Assembly (NCBI GenBank): GCA_013336525.1
Contig: JAAXTM010000001.1
Location: 62,001 to 126,000, forward strand
Direction of reading: 5' to 3'
Source of the DNA: Geobacteraceae bacterium
Lineage (GTDB): Bacteria; Desulfobacterota; Desulfuromonadia; Geobacterales; Pseudopelobacteraceae
Length of the DNA: 64,000 bases
Shown here: positions 57,999 to 64,000 of the stretch, piece after piece
Position numbering within the stretch: the stretch's first letter is position 1
How the letters are laid out: every line of letters begins with the position of its first letter
The notes under the pieces: generated by a model
Databases searched by the model: none
Seen by the model: only the letters and a program-made list of their open reading frames with translations
Told to the model about the DNA's origin: nothing
Made by a program: the position numbers and the translations under genes

Positions 57999-58997
57999 AT
58001 GCGTTTTCCACTCCGTCTAAATTATGATCTGACGAAGTACATTGTTAAAAACAAAAAAAACAAAATTGAGAAGTATCCACTTGTTTTGATGCTGGAGCCA
58101 ACCCACCTTTGTAATCTTGCCTGTTCGGGCTGTGGCAGAATCCGCGAATATGCCGACACCATTCATGAGATGATGAGCCTTGAAGATTGCTTGGAATCAG
58201 TTGATGAATGTCCGGCACCGGTTGTTACCATAACGGGTGGAGAACCATTTTTATATCCGCAGATTAATGAGCTTGTTACCGCAGTATTGCAAAGAGGCAA
58301 GCATATATACTTCTGTACTAATGGAATCCTGCTTGAAAAGGCCCTTGATTCCATGACGCCGCATCCCAACTTTACATTCAATATTCACGTTGATGGCCTT
58401 GAGGAAACCCACGACCGCATTCTTGAACGCAAAGGTGCCTTTAAAATTGCCATGTCTGCGATCAAAAAAGCTAAGGAAAGAGGCTTTCGGGTTTGCACTA
58501 ACACAACCATTTTCAAAGAAACCGATCTTGTTGAAATTGATATGCTCTTTAGCCAGCTTGAGGAGTATGGAGTTGACGGAGTGCTTGTGGCGCCAGGTTT
58601 CGGCTATGAAGCTGTCGGTGAAAAACTGTTCCTTGAACGCCGTGATATCGAAAAAAAATTTGCTGAAGTTTACGAGATGAGCAAAAAACACCGATTCTTT
58701 TCCACACCGATGTATTTGCGGTTCCTTAAAGGTGAAAAGAAACTGGAATGTACCCCATGGGGCAATCCGACTCGAAATCCGCGTGGCTGGAAGGCCCCCT
58801 GTTATCTGATTACTGATGCACACTATCCGACCTTTGCCGAGATGATGGCCAAGACCGACTGGGAGAAATATGGAGTAGGGAAAGATCCTCGTTGCGCCCA
58901 GTGTATGATGCATTGCGGTTTTGAGCCGAGTGTAGTCAACGAGGTAGGTAAGAGCTGGAAAGATATACTTGAGATGATGATCTGGAATTTAACCTGA
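57999..58997 (+). CDS. hpnH: Hopanoid biosynthesis radical-SAM protein HpnH
   Basis: HpnH adds an adenosyl group to diploptene, giving adenosylhopane, the first step towards extended hopanoids. The 332-residue protein has the radical-SAM cysteines C38, C42 and C45 in LCNLACSGCG, the TITGGEPFLYP motif and the C-terminal CAQCMMHCGFEPS, all as in the family. AAAGGAA precedes the ATG. No other hopanoid gene is visible in the window, so this copy is separated from shc and the rest. An island starts just after it. Confidence 0.9.
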   Translation: MRFPLRLNYDLTKYIVKNKKNKIEKYPLVLMLEPTHLCNLACSGCGRIREYADTIHEMMSLEDCLESVDECPAPVVTITGGEPFLYPQINELVTAVLQRGKHIYFCTNGILLEKALDSMTPHPNFTFNIHVDGLEETHDRILERKGAFKIAMSAIKKAKERGFRVCTNTTIFKETDLVEIDMLFSQLEEYGVDGVLVAPGFGYEAVGEKLFLERRDIEKKFAEVYEMSKKHRFFSTPMYLRFLKGEKKLECTPWGNPTRNPRGWKAPCYLITDAHYPTFAEMMAKTDWEKYGVGKDPRCAQCMMHCGFEPSVVNEVGKSWKDILEMMIWNLT

Positions 58998-59283
58998 GGT
59001 TTTAACGGGCTGCTACAGAGTTGTACTGAGTGGTAAATAGGCTTTAAAATTAGCTGTTTGAGCAATATATATTAATGTAATAGTTGACATAGTGGTTACG
59101 ACGTATTATGACCAAATTGGACCGCTTTTCATCGGCCATAGTCCATAGATTGTCCATAAAATGGCCTGTGTATCCGAACGGTTGCTTTGATCGACCAGAG
59201 GTTGCTAATACATAAAAACGCCCCCATTTCGGATAACGAGATGGGGGCGTTTTATGTCTGTGGGGTACTGGGTTGGTAGCTGA
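58998..59283. other. Junction between hpnH and the integrative element
   Basis: This 286-base spacer carries no gene or tRNA I can recognise. TTGACA at about 59092 has no -10 element at correct spacing. The right half holds a strong terminator (59215-59253). A tRNA-derived attachment site would be expected near an integrase, but none is visible, so the att site may lie inside this spacer or past the other end of the element. Confidence 0.5.
59215..59253. terminator. Bidirectional terminator at the integrase end
   Basis: A perfect 13-bp stem (AAAACGCCCCCAT at 59215-59227 with ATGGGGGCGTTTT at 59241-59253) and a 13-base loop. Flanking A and T runs make it work in both directions. It lies 31 bases past the integrase stop on the minus strand and ~220 bases after hpnH on the plus strand. 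Confidence 0.85.
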
Positions 59284-60582
59284 TTAGGTCAATTCAGGTG
59301 TGTCGTCAGATAGATCTTCGTAAAAAAGCTCCTCTGCGGAGTCAGTACCAAGAAGGATGGCCTCAATCTTGTCGCAGATTAGCTGCAGCGGCTTTCTGGC
59401 TTTTTTAAGCGACAAATCGACGAGGTAATGTACATTGGTGACGGTGCCGTCACTATGATTGGTCAGCCGGTCAGTATCTTCGCGGCGAACAGCAAGGTGA
59501 TCAGCGACCATGATGAACGTTCTTCGAAGTGAGTGTGGTGTCAGGTCTAGGCCGGTGATGCTGCGCAGTGTGTCGGCCCTCAGCGTAATGTGGCCGGATT
59601 TCGTTGCGTGGTGGTCGCTGGGAAATACATAAACATCGTTTGGTCCTTTTTTCTGAAGGCGCTCGGACAAAATCCGCTCCGACTGGCGTGACAGTGGCTG
59701 AGCACGCCGGTGCTTTGTCTCAGTAGACATCCAGGATAGGTCAACTACCTTGAATTTGAAATCAATGTCTACCCACCTGATGCTGGCCGCCTCACTCGGT
59801 CGCATGCCGTGATAGATGGCAAAGAGATAGCAACCGCGGTGAATTTCCGACAGCGACGAGACTGCTTTATAGAACACGGCAAATGCCACTGAACTTAATA
59901 GCATCGTTTTGCGCGGCTCTGTCTTTGTCCAGACACCGGCGTCTGTAAGGGCTTGGGTCGGGTTGCTCGTAATGATTGTCGGATAAAGCCTCTTACCAAA
60001 GTTCATGATTGCCCTAAACCGGGAAAAGGTGTTGAGTGCGGCGCCATGGCCCGAGTTGTCACGTATATCCTGATGGCGATCGATCATATCTTGCGGCGTG
60101 AGCTTCAACACTGCTTCGATCAGCGGTATATCCAGTATGTCGGCGAAATTTTTCCTGATCTGGCTGTTGTAACCATCTTTAGTGCCTTTACTGAGCGTGG
60201 TCTTGCGGTTTTTGGTAGTCTTATTGAGTAGATAGGAGTCAAACAGTGTCCTGAACGTTGGCACCGGCTTGCTGTAATCCAGCTTAAGTTCACGCATTTC
60301 TGCTATCTTCCTCACTGCCTCCTTACGCATCTCGTCCGGCGTTTTTAAAGGAAACTGACCAATTTTCTTTTTCATTGTCTTGAACTTTTGCTGGCTGCCG
60401 ACTACAGGCACACTCAACTGTACCATGTAACTGGTCCTCATTTTGCCAATGAGTACGAAGAAACCTGCCGCCTCTTTATCCCAGAGTTCAATCTGGTTTC
60501 TGCCCGCACTGAACAGATTTCCCTTTTTTCGCTTCACCAGCATTTTAGTAAGGTAATCACGTGTTATGATAACGTTTCGCAT
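59284..60582 (-). CDS. Tyrosine recombinase / integrase
   Basis: The 432-residue phage-type integrase has a DUF4102-free N-terminus, an SAM-like core-binding part (about 100-215) and a catalytic domain with R261 (GMRPSEAA), K290, H350 and R353 (TPHSLRRTF), H376 (TNHSD) and the nucleophile Y386 (NVHYLVDL). The full set R-K-H-R-H-Y is present, so it should be active. GAGGAG seven bases before supports the ATG at 60582 over a start 42 bases upstream. It is 28 bases downstream of the HTH gene. Confidence 0.93.
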   Translation of the reverse strand: MRNVIITRDYLTKMLVKRKKGNLFSAGRNQIELWDKEAAGFFVLIGKMRTSYMVQLSVPVVGSQQKFKTMKKKIGQFPLKTPDEMRKEAVRKIAEMRELKLDYSKPVPTFRTLFDSYLLNKTTKNRKTTLSKGTKDGYNSQIRKNFADILDIPLIEAVLKLTPQDMIDRHQDIRDNSGHGAALNTFSRFRAIMNFGKRLYPTIITSNPTQALTDAGVWTKTEPRKTMLLSSVAFAVFYKAVSSLSEIHRGCYLFAIYHGMRPSEAASIRWVDIDFKFKVVDLSWMSTETKHRRAQPLSRQSERILSERLQKKGPNDVYVFPSDHHATKSGHITLRADTLRSITGLDLTPHSLRRTFIMVADHLAVRREDTDRLTNHSDGTVTNVHYLVDLSLKKARKPLQLICDKIEAILLGTDSAEELFYEDLSDDTPELT

Positions 60583-60610
60583 TGATTTTCTCCTCATATA
60601 ACTCGTAGTT

Positions 60611-60961
60611 TTAAATCTGGTCAAAAGTAGATTCGCAGGTATTGTTGAAAGTGTGACTAGCGATATAATCGGTCACGTCTTTGCGTTTGTACCGGACTTT
60701 ACTGCCGATTTTAACAAACGATATGCCGCCACCGGCGCACCGTTTTTTCTCGAGCCACGCCTCGCTCATACAGACCATATTCGCGGTCTGCGCTTGATCC
60801 AGCAGGTCATCATCAGTTGCGAAGCATGGCGGTAGTTGGTCCGCAACAGCGGTTCCACCAGCGATCATGGTTACCAGATGATCCTTCAACACAGGGATCA
60901 GGAGATTAACTACTGCCTCTGCAATGCTTTGTGTATCAGTGTTATCCATTTTGATCTGCAT
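60611..60961 (-). CDS. Excisionase-like helix-turn-helix protein
   Basis: A 116-residue protein. Its C-terminal half, CMSEAWLEKKRCAGGGISFVKIGSKVRYKRKDVTDYIAS, has the AlpA/excisionase winged-helix pattern (choose helix, G-FVKIG, strand, RKDVxxYI). The first ~45 residues are helical with no match. GGGAG precedes the ATG. It sits beside the integrase, so it likely directs excision or controls the integrase gene. Confidence 0.8.
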   Translation of the reverse strand: MQIKMDNTDTQSIAEAVVNLLIPVLKDHLVTMIAGGTAVADQLPPCFATDDDLLDQAQTANMVCMSEAWLEKKRCAGGGISFVKIGSKVRYKRKDVTDYIASHTFNNTCESTFDQI

Positions 60962-61395
60962 CTTAAACTCCCGTTACTTCGTAATGACCCTGCAGGGGCC
61001 CGGCGGCCAGCCAGGCATCAATTGATGCTGGATAGTAGAAAATAATGGCCGGCTGAAGCAACGGGTGGCGGCAGATTCTTCAGTAACCCGCATGAATACT
61101 GGTTGCGTTGTGTCTACATATAATGATTTTGTTGCCTGTTAAGGGCCGTGGGTGGATGTGCATAGCTAGAAAAATATGTGGGTGGCACCGTCCGGTACCA
61201 AGATTGGATCATGCAGAGGCATGGTTGATAGTTGAAAAAGTGATCACATTAGCAACCTCATAAGTAATTGCGTTACTTATTGCGTCACACGAGTGAAAAA
61301 ACGCACTTTTCAGGCCGGCTTTGTACCGATCAGACGCGACTTGATCACAATAGCATCCGTATAATGCCTTACGGCATATGGTAGATACATCCACT
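60962..61395. other. Island spacer before the HTH gene
   Basis: This 434-base stretch lacks a convincing gene; the minus-strand 83-codon frame at 61209-61460 overlaps the real gene end and looks random. It holds a perfect inverted repeat (61260-61280, listed separately) and an imperfect one, GGCACCG/CGGTACC, around 61185-61200. Confidence 0.5.
61260..61280. promoter_or_regulatory. Perfect inverted repeat, possible operator
   Basis: ATAAGTAA (61260-61267) and TTACTTAT (61273-61280) are exact complements with TTGCG between. The 21-bp symmetry fits a dimeric regulator. It lies ~300 bases upstream of the excisionase-like gene and 115 bases past the stop of the preceding gene. Confidence 0.45.
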
Positions 61396-62097
61396 TTAAA
61401 ATGGCAGCTCGTATTTGATCGCCAGTTTATATATTGTCTTGTGATAAAGTCGGGCAGCAAGACGTATAGAGATTGCGTCTTTTTTGCTAAACAACTTAGT
61501 GAGTCGATCTAAATCTAACTGCTCGATTTTTAACAGCAAAATCCTGTCGCGATCAGCGAGATCTGCACCCTTCAACAGGCCGTATTTATAAACAGAGACT
61601 CCGCTTGGGGACAACTCAATCGCATGTATGTCGCCGTCGTTGATAGTAATAAATTCATTAACCAGGGCGATGCCTACCCCGCGGCGGTCGATTATCCACC
61701 AACCTGGATTAATACTTGCTCGCCATTCGCTGATGAATTCGTTTATAGGGATTATTGACCGATACTCTTCTGTTAAATCTTCACCTGTAAAGGAATAATA
61801 CAGAGCTTGTGCGGATGGCCAAGGCGTCAGCTCTGAAACAGCATTCAGGCTAAATGTTTCACGATCTAGTCTCCAGAAGGGTCTCATCGAGTCATTCAGA
61901 TCTGTAACTGCTGCGGCATCAAAGAACTCCAATCGGTGTTCAAAGTGATATATCACTGCTGTTATATGTGCTTTGTTGACTAACCAAGGAAGTCGATGGT
62001 TTTGACAACAAACTAGAGTACCACGCCCTTCACCCCGGTATGTTTTAACCGGCTGCCATTTTAGCCGTATGCCTAACCACAGACGTTTATCCGGCAT
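61396..62097 (-). CDS. Island protein of unknown function
   Basis: A 233-residue soluble protein from the ATG at 62097; an upstream in-frame start at 62127 is inside the preceding gene. A Trp-rich middle (PGWWIIDRRGVGIALVN, TINDGDIHAIELSP) may form a beta domain, and the last ~45 residues are helical and basic with an HTH-like look. I recognise no family. It overlaps the upstream membrane-protein gene by 11 bases, suggesting they work together. Confidence 0.65.
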   Translation of the reverse strand: MPDKRLWLGIRLKWQPVKTYRGEGRGTLVCCQNHRLPWLVNKAHITAVIYHFEHRLEFFDAAAVTDLNDSMRPFWRLDRETFSLNAVSELTPWPSAQALYYSFTGEDLTEEYRSIIPINEFISEWRASINPGWWIIDRRGVGIALVNEFITINDGDIHAIELSPSGVSVYKYGLLKGADLADRDRILLLKIEQLDLDRLTKLFSKKDAISIRLAARLYHKTIYKLAIKYELPF

Positions 62098-62656
62098 ATT
62101 TGACATCCGATGATTCGAAGCGGGCAATACAATACCGCCGGCGACGTGCCGACTTTTCTTGCTTCCGCTGTTCGAGCAGTGCTGCCAGCTTCCTGTGTCG
62201 CTGCATTATCAGCCTGTACCACACCATCATCACTATGATGCCGGTGGCATCAATCGCGAATCCCAGCCATGGGACCCAGAAATAGAGGATGGTGCTCATG
62301 ATGACAACAGTGCTTGTCGCTTTATTTATCCGCTTTTGCATGCGCTCCTGCTGATCCATGATGCTATGCACCCCCTCCTGAACCAGATTATCGACCAGAG
62401 ATAAATAGTCACATGCAATCGATACAAACGCATCGGCCTCATTGCGACGTCGCTTGTTATCCATCAGCTGTTCCAGCCACGGTAGCCGCGGATGCCAGAT
62501 GTTTGCCTTAACAATCAGCGGTTGCCATGATTCGACCGTAATATCCTTCCGCAACCGCTCGCCAGGCGTGATATCGAAGTTGATTATTGCCGTTCTGATA
62601 TTATTCAGGGTACAGCAAGCATTGTTGTCTGAGACAAAAGGGTCACTCTTACTCAT
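62087..62656 (-). CDS. Island membrane protein of unknown function
   Basis: A 189-residue protein from the ATG at 62656. Residues 1-110 are soluble and helical. Two closely spaced membrane helices follow (STVVIMSTILYFWVPWLGFA and ATGIIVMMVWYRLIM), then a very basic C-terminal tail (RRRRY). No family is recognised. The gene overlaps the small membrane-protein gene upstream by eight bases and the unknown gene downstream by 11, so the three are translationally coupled. No Shine-Dalgarno precedes the start, which fits coupling. Confidence 0.68.
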   Translation of the reverse strand: MSKSDPFVSDNNACCTLNNIRTAIINFDITPGERLRKDITVESWQPLIVKANIWHPRLPWLEQLMDNKRRRNEADAFVSIACDYLSLVDNLVQEGVHSIMDQQERMQKRINKATSTVVIMSTILYFWVPWLGFAIDATGIIVMMVWYRLIMQRHRKLAALLEQRKQEKSARRRRYCIARFESSDVKYAG

Positions 62657-62843
62657 GGTTGCTGAATCCGAACTTGCGAGCATGCCGCACTGATTCAGCT
62701 GCATAGAGCACTAGAACTGCCGAACCAATAGTCGTAGCTGTAGAGTATTGATGGCCGACGGATGCCATCCAGTGCAGCGGTAACATACAGAAATGAGCTC
62801 CCCATCGCAGCAGATCATGATACCTGTCAAGTAGATCAAGCAT
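62649..62843 (-). CDS. Small island membrane protein
   Basis: A 64-residue protein with one or two hydrophobic stretches (HFCMLPLHWMASVG and TTIGSAVLVLYAAES). GGAAAGGGGG lies five bases before the ATG. Its last codons overlap the start of the next gene. Function unknown. Confidence 0.62.
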   Translation of the reverse strand: MLDLLDRYHDLLRWGAHFCMLPLHWMASVGHQYSTATTIGSAVLVLYAAESVRHARKFGFSNHE

Positions 62844-62893
62844 ATATACCCCCTTTCCATTATAGTGATGGTCAAGCCATCAACTCGGAGTAT

Positions 62894-62922
62894 ATTATAC
62901 GCTAAATAGTGTATATAATGAA
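62894..62922 (-). promoter_or_regulatory. Candidate promoter of the three-gene island unit
   Basis: On the minus strand TATAAT (complement of 62894-62899) has a weak -35 TTCATT (complement of 62917-62922) at 17 bases. It is embedded in an imperfect inverted repeat, ATTATAC/GTATATAAT, that could be an operator. The first gene starts 50 bases downstream. Confidence 0.35.
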
Positions 62923-62948
62923 CCAAAAAAAGGGCCGGCTACAAAAAG

Positions 62949-63275
62949 CTAAAACAATGAATCAATTGCGGAGGCATTTACAGAGAGGTAGGTTGCGACT
63001 AGGCGGCGGAGGGCTACAGCTTTCGGGCAGTTTTCACGGGCAGCGACGCTGTCGAGCAGGGCGGCGTCGTCAGGAGTCAGGTAAAGGTTGGCTCGTTCAG
63101 GGCGGGGAATGTCCTCGTCTGCCACAAGCGTGGCACCATGGAGCTTCCGGATCGCCTGCCTGCCGATTGTTGATATGGACAGTCCAGCCTCGCGCAAGCG
63201 CTGCACCTGGTCTGACTGCGGCCTGGTCAGATAAAGAAAAAAGCGGACCTGAGCGGGGTTCGAGGGCGTTTTCAT
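62949..63275 (-). CDS. Tandem ribbon-helix-helix-like regulator
   Basis: The 108-residue protein appears to be two related halves. VRFFLYLTRPQSDQVQRL with SISTIGRQAIRKL and RANLYLTPDDAALLDSV with AVALRRLVATYL each fit beta-helix-helix of the ribbon-helix-helix fold. A single chain with both halves would act as a pseudo-dimer. The start at 63275 is preferred over TTG 63314. A perfect palindrome covers the start, and no Shine-Dalgarno is visible, so the message may be leaderless. It lies ~100 bases after hsdR. Confidence 0.62.
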   Translation of the reverse strand: MKTPSNPAQVRFFLYLTRPQSDQVQRLREAGLSISTIGRQAIRKLHGATLVADEDIPRPERANLYLTPDDAALLDSVAARENCPKAVALRRLVATYLSVNASAIDSLF

Positions 63276-63289
63276 ACTATGATAGTATG
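63273..63289. promoter_or_regulatory. Perfect 17-base palindrome over the regulator start codon
   Basis: CATACTAT (63273-63280) and ATAGTATG (63282-63289) are exact complements around a single central base. The ATG of the regulator is the last three bases on the minus strand. It could be an autoregulatory operator. Confidence 0.6.
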
Positions 63290-63378
63290 TGGGCGGCGGC
63301 GCCAGACAGGTCAATCTTGCAAAGTGCCACAGTCGCGGTCATATATTGACAATAATAATTCATTCGGGTTCTCCCTTC

Positions 63379-64000
63379 TTATCGGCCTGCAGCCGGCCTG
63401 GTGAACGGTTGAACTGGCGGCGGAGCTACGCCTGGTCTGTACGTTGTATCGAAAACCGTATCGGTCAGCCAGCGCTTGAAGCCGGGGTTGTCGCTGAACT
63501 GTTTGAACAGCTCCGTGTGATCCGACAGTAGCTCCAGGATCACCCTGTTAAGTGCTTTGTCGTGCTCCAGTCGCGCGTTCTGCCTGTCAGAGTGCTGTGC
63601 CGCATTCTGGTATGCCGTGTCCTGGGCAACGCGTTGCGGTATCTCCTCGGCGATGACCTTACCGATCTTGTCGCCGTCTTTCCACTCGATATTGCCGAAT
63701 AGATCGTTAAAGGTCTTGATGATGTTCGACAGCTTGTCAATGTCAAGATCGCCGCCGCCACCGCCGCCACCCTGAGGTGCTGGTTCTACCTCGCCGTCGG
63801 CATCGTCCATTCCCATGCTCAGTGTAACCTTTACCTCGGGCCGATAGCTGTCCATGTCGATGGTGTCAAGGACGCCCTTGGACAGATCATCTTCCTTTGG
63901 TGCCGGCAGCTTCGGTATCAGAAAATTCAAGAAGATTGACAGTTTTTCCCAGGCCGGGTAGCCGTAAGTAAGGATAGCGCCGAGGAAGCCGTAACTGCGC
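63379..64000 (-). CDS. hsdR: Type I restriction enzyme, R subunit (HsdR), C-terminal part
   Basis: The frame is open from the window edge to the stop at 63379, so only the last ~207 residues are seen. They include WEKLSIFLNFLIPKLPAP, LSNIIKTFNDLFGNIEW, VIAEEIPQRVAQDTAYQNA, HDKALNRVILELLSDHTEL and PGFKRWLTDTVFDTTY, the typical C-terminal helical region of HsdR that docks on the methyltransferase. A TTG start at 63930 would be internal; the frame upstream continues with SYGFLGAILTYGYPAW. A Gly-rich stretch near the middle is a little longer than usual. The motor and nuclease domains lie outside the window. Confidence 0.9.
   Translation of the reverse strand, partial: RSYGFLGAILTYGYPAWEKLSIFLNFLIPKLPAPKEDDLSKGVLDTIDMDSYRPEVKVTLSMGMDDADGEVEPAPQGGGGGGGDLDIDKLSNIIKTFNDLFGNIEWKDGDKIGKVIAEEIPQRVAQDTAYQNAAQHSDRQNARLEHDKALNRVILELLSDHTELFKQFSDNPGFKRWLTDTVFDTTYRPGVAPPPVQPFTRPAAGR

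Larger units (their letters stand above)
59284..64000. mobile_element. Left end of an integrative element carrying a type I restriction system
   Basis: All genes from 59284 to the window edge are on the minus strand: a tyrosine recombinase at the edge, an excisionase-like HTH protein, three genes of unknown function, a ribbon-helix-helix regulator and the end of hsdR. This is the usual order for an integrative element with a defence cargo. The right end, the hsdM and hsdS genes and the att sites are outside the window. Confidence 0.7.

Noticed and set aside
59092-59116. Promoter built on TTGACA near the integrase end
   Set aside because: The nearest good -10 (TATTAT) is only 14 bases away and no gene starts downstream on that strand.
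58998-59214. tRNA or att core next to the integrase
   Set aside because: No cloverleaf or TTCGA-type T-loop could be found, and no repeat flanking the element can be tested without its other end.
61209-61460. Minus-strand frame of 83 codons in the island spacer
   Set aside because: Overlaps the end of a better-supported gene in another frame and lacks a start signal.
1-64000. CRISPR array
   Set aside because: No regularly spaced repeats were seen anywhere in the window.

Overview
The window looks like a chromosomal segment of a Desulfuromonadota bacterium close to Geobacter / Pelobacter. This rests on gene content: an MCP-less chemosensory cluster with HEAT-repeat and DUF4388 proteins, the run indolepyruvate oxidoreductase - phenylacetate-CoA ligase - ACT protein - two LivK - LivHMGF, a hopanoid HpnH, a YtxH protein and many hybrid histidine kinases. 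No database search was possible, so the genus is an inference. No rRNA, tRNA or CRISPR array was recognised.

Layout. 1-3.3 kb: the 5' part of an unknown protein (minus), then rsmD-coaD, a DUF1858 protein and a membrane PilZ protein. 3.3-9.2 kb (minus): a RecB subunit without recC or recD beside it, a Tim44-domain protein and a flavin-type oxidoreductase. 9.3-16 kb (plus): a YtxH protein, then two paralogous periplasmic binding proteins directly followed by two hybrid histidine kinases and no transporter genes. 16-22.3 kb: a GMP/IMP nucleotidase, miaB, glnS, era and der. 22.4-32.4 kb: a chemosensory operon (DUF4388-receiver, CheY, CheA, ExeA-type ATPase, two CheW, HEAT protein, CheR, CheB) with no methyl-accepting receptor. 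32.5-36.6 kb: leuS-lptE-holA. 36.8-40 kb (minus): rpsT, a beta-carbonic anhydrase, and an operon nadB - chorismate mutase - free-standing DAHP-synthase-type regulatory domain.

40-47.6 kb (minus) is accessory. It holds a GC-rich cytoplasmic alpha-amylase, an AT-rich spacer, and five genes with an envelope theme: peptidoglycan amidase with SH3 domain, three-helix membrane protein, LCAT-like lipase, lipase-fold hydrolase and an exported protein of unknown function. 48-59 kb (plus) is a catabolic or salvage block for aryl and branched-chain acids: IorAB converts aryl-pyruvates to aryl-acyl-CoA, PaaK activates aryl acetates, an ACT protein may sense amino acids, and a LivKKHMGF transporter imports substrate. 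hpnH follows.

59.3-64 kb is the left end of an integrative element. A tyrosine recombinase lies near the boundary, followed by an excisionase-like HTH protein, three genes of unknown function (two encoding membrane proteins), a tandem ribbon-helix-helix regulator with a palindrome over its start codon, and the C-terminal part of a type I restriction subunit HsdR that runs off the window. The best candidates for undescribed biology are the binding-protein/kinase module, the MCP-less chemosensory operon, the stand-alone regulatory domain beside chorismate mutase, the envelope-hydrolase cassette and the unknown island genes.
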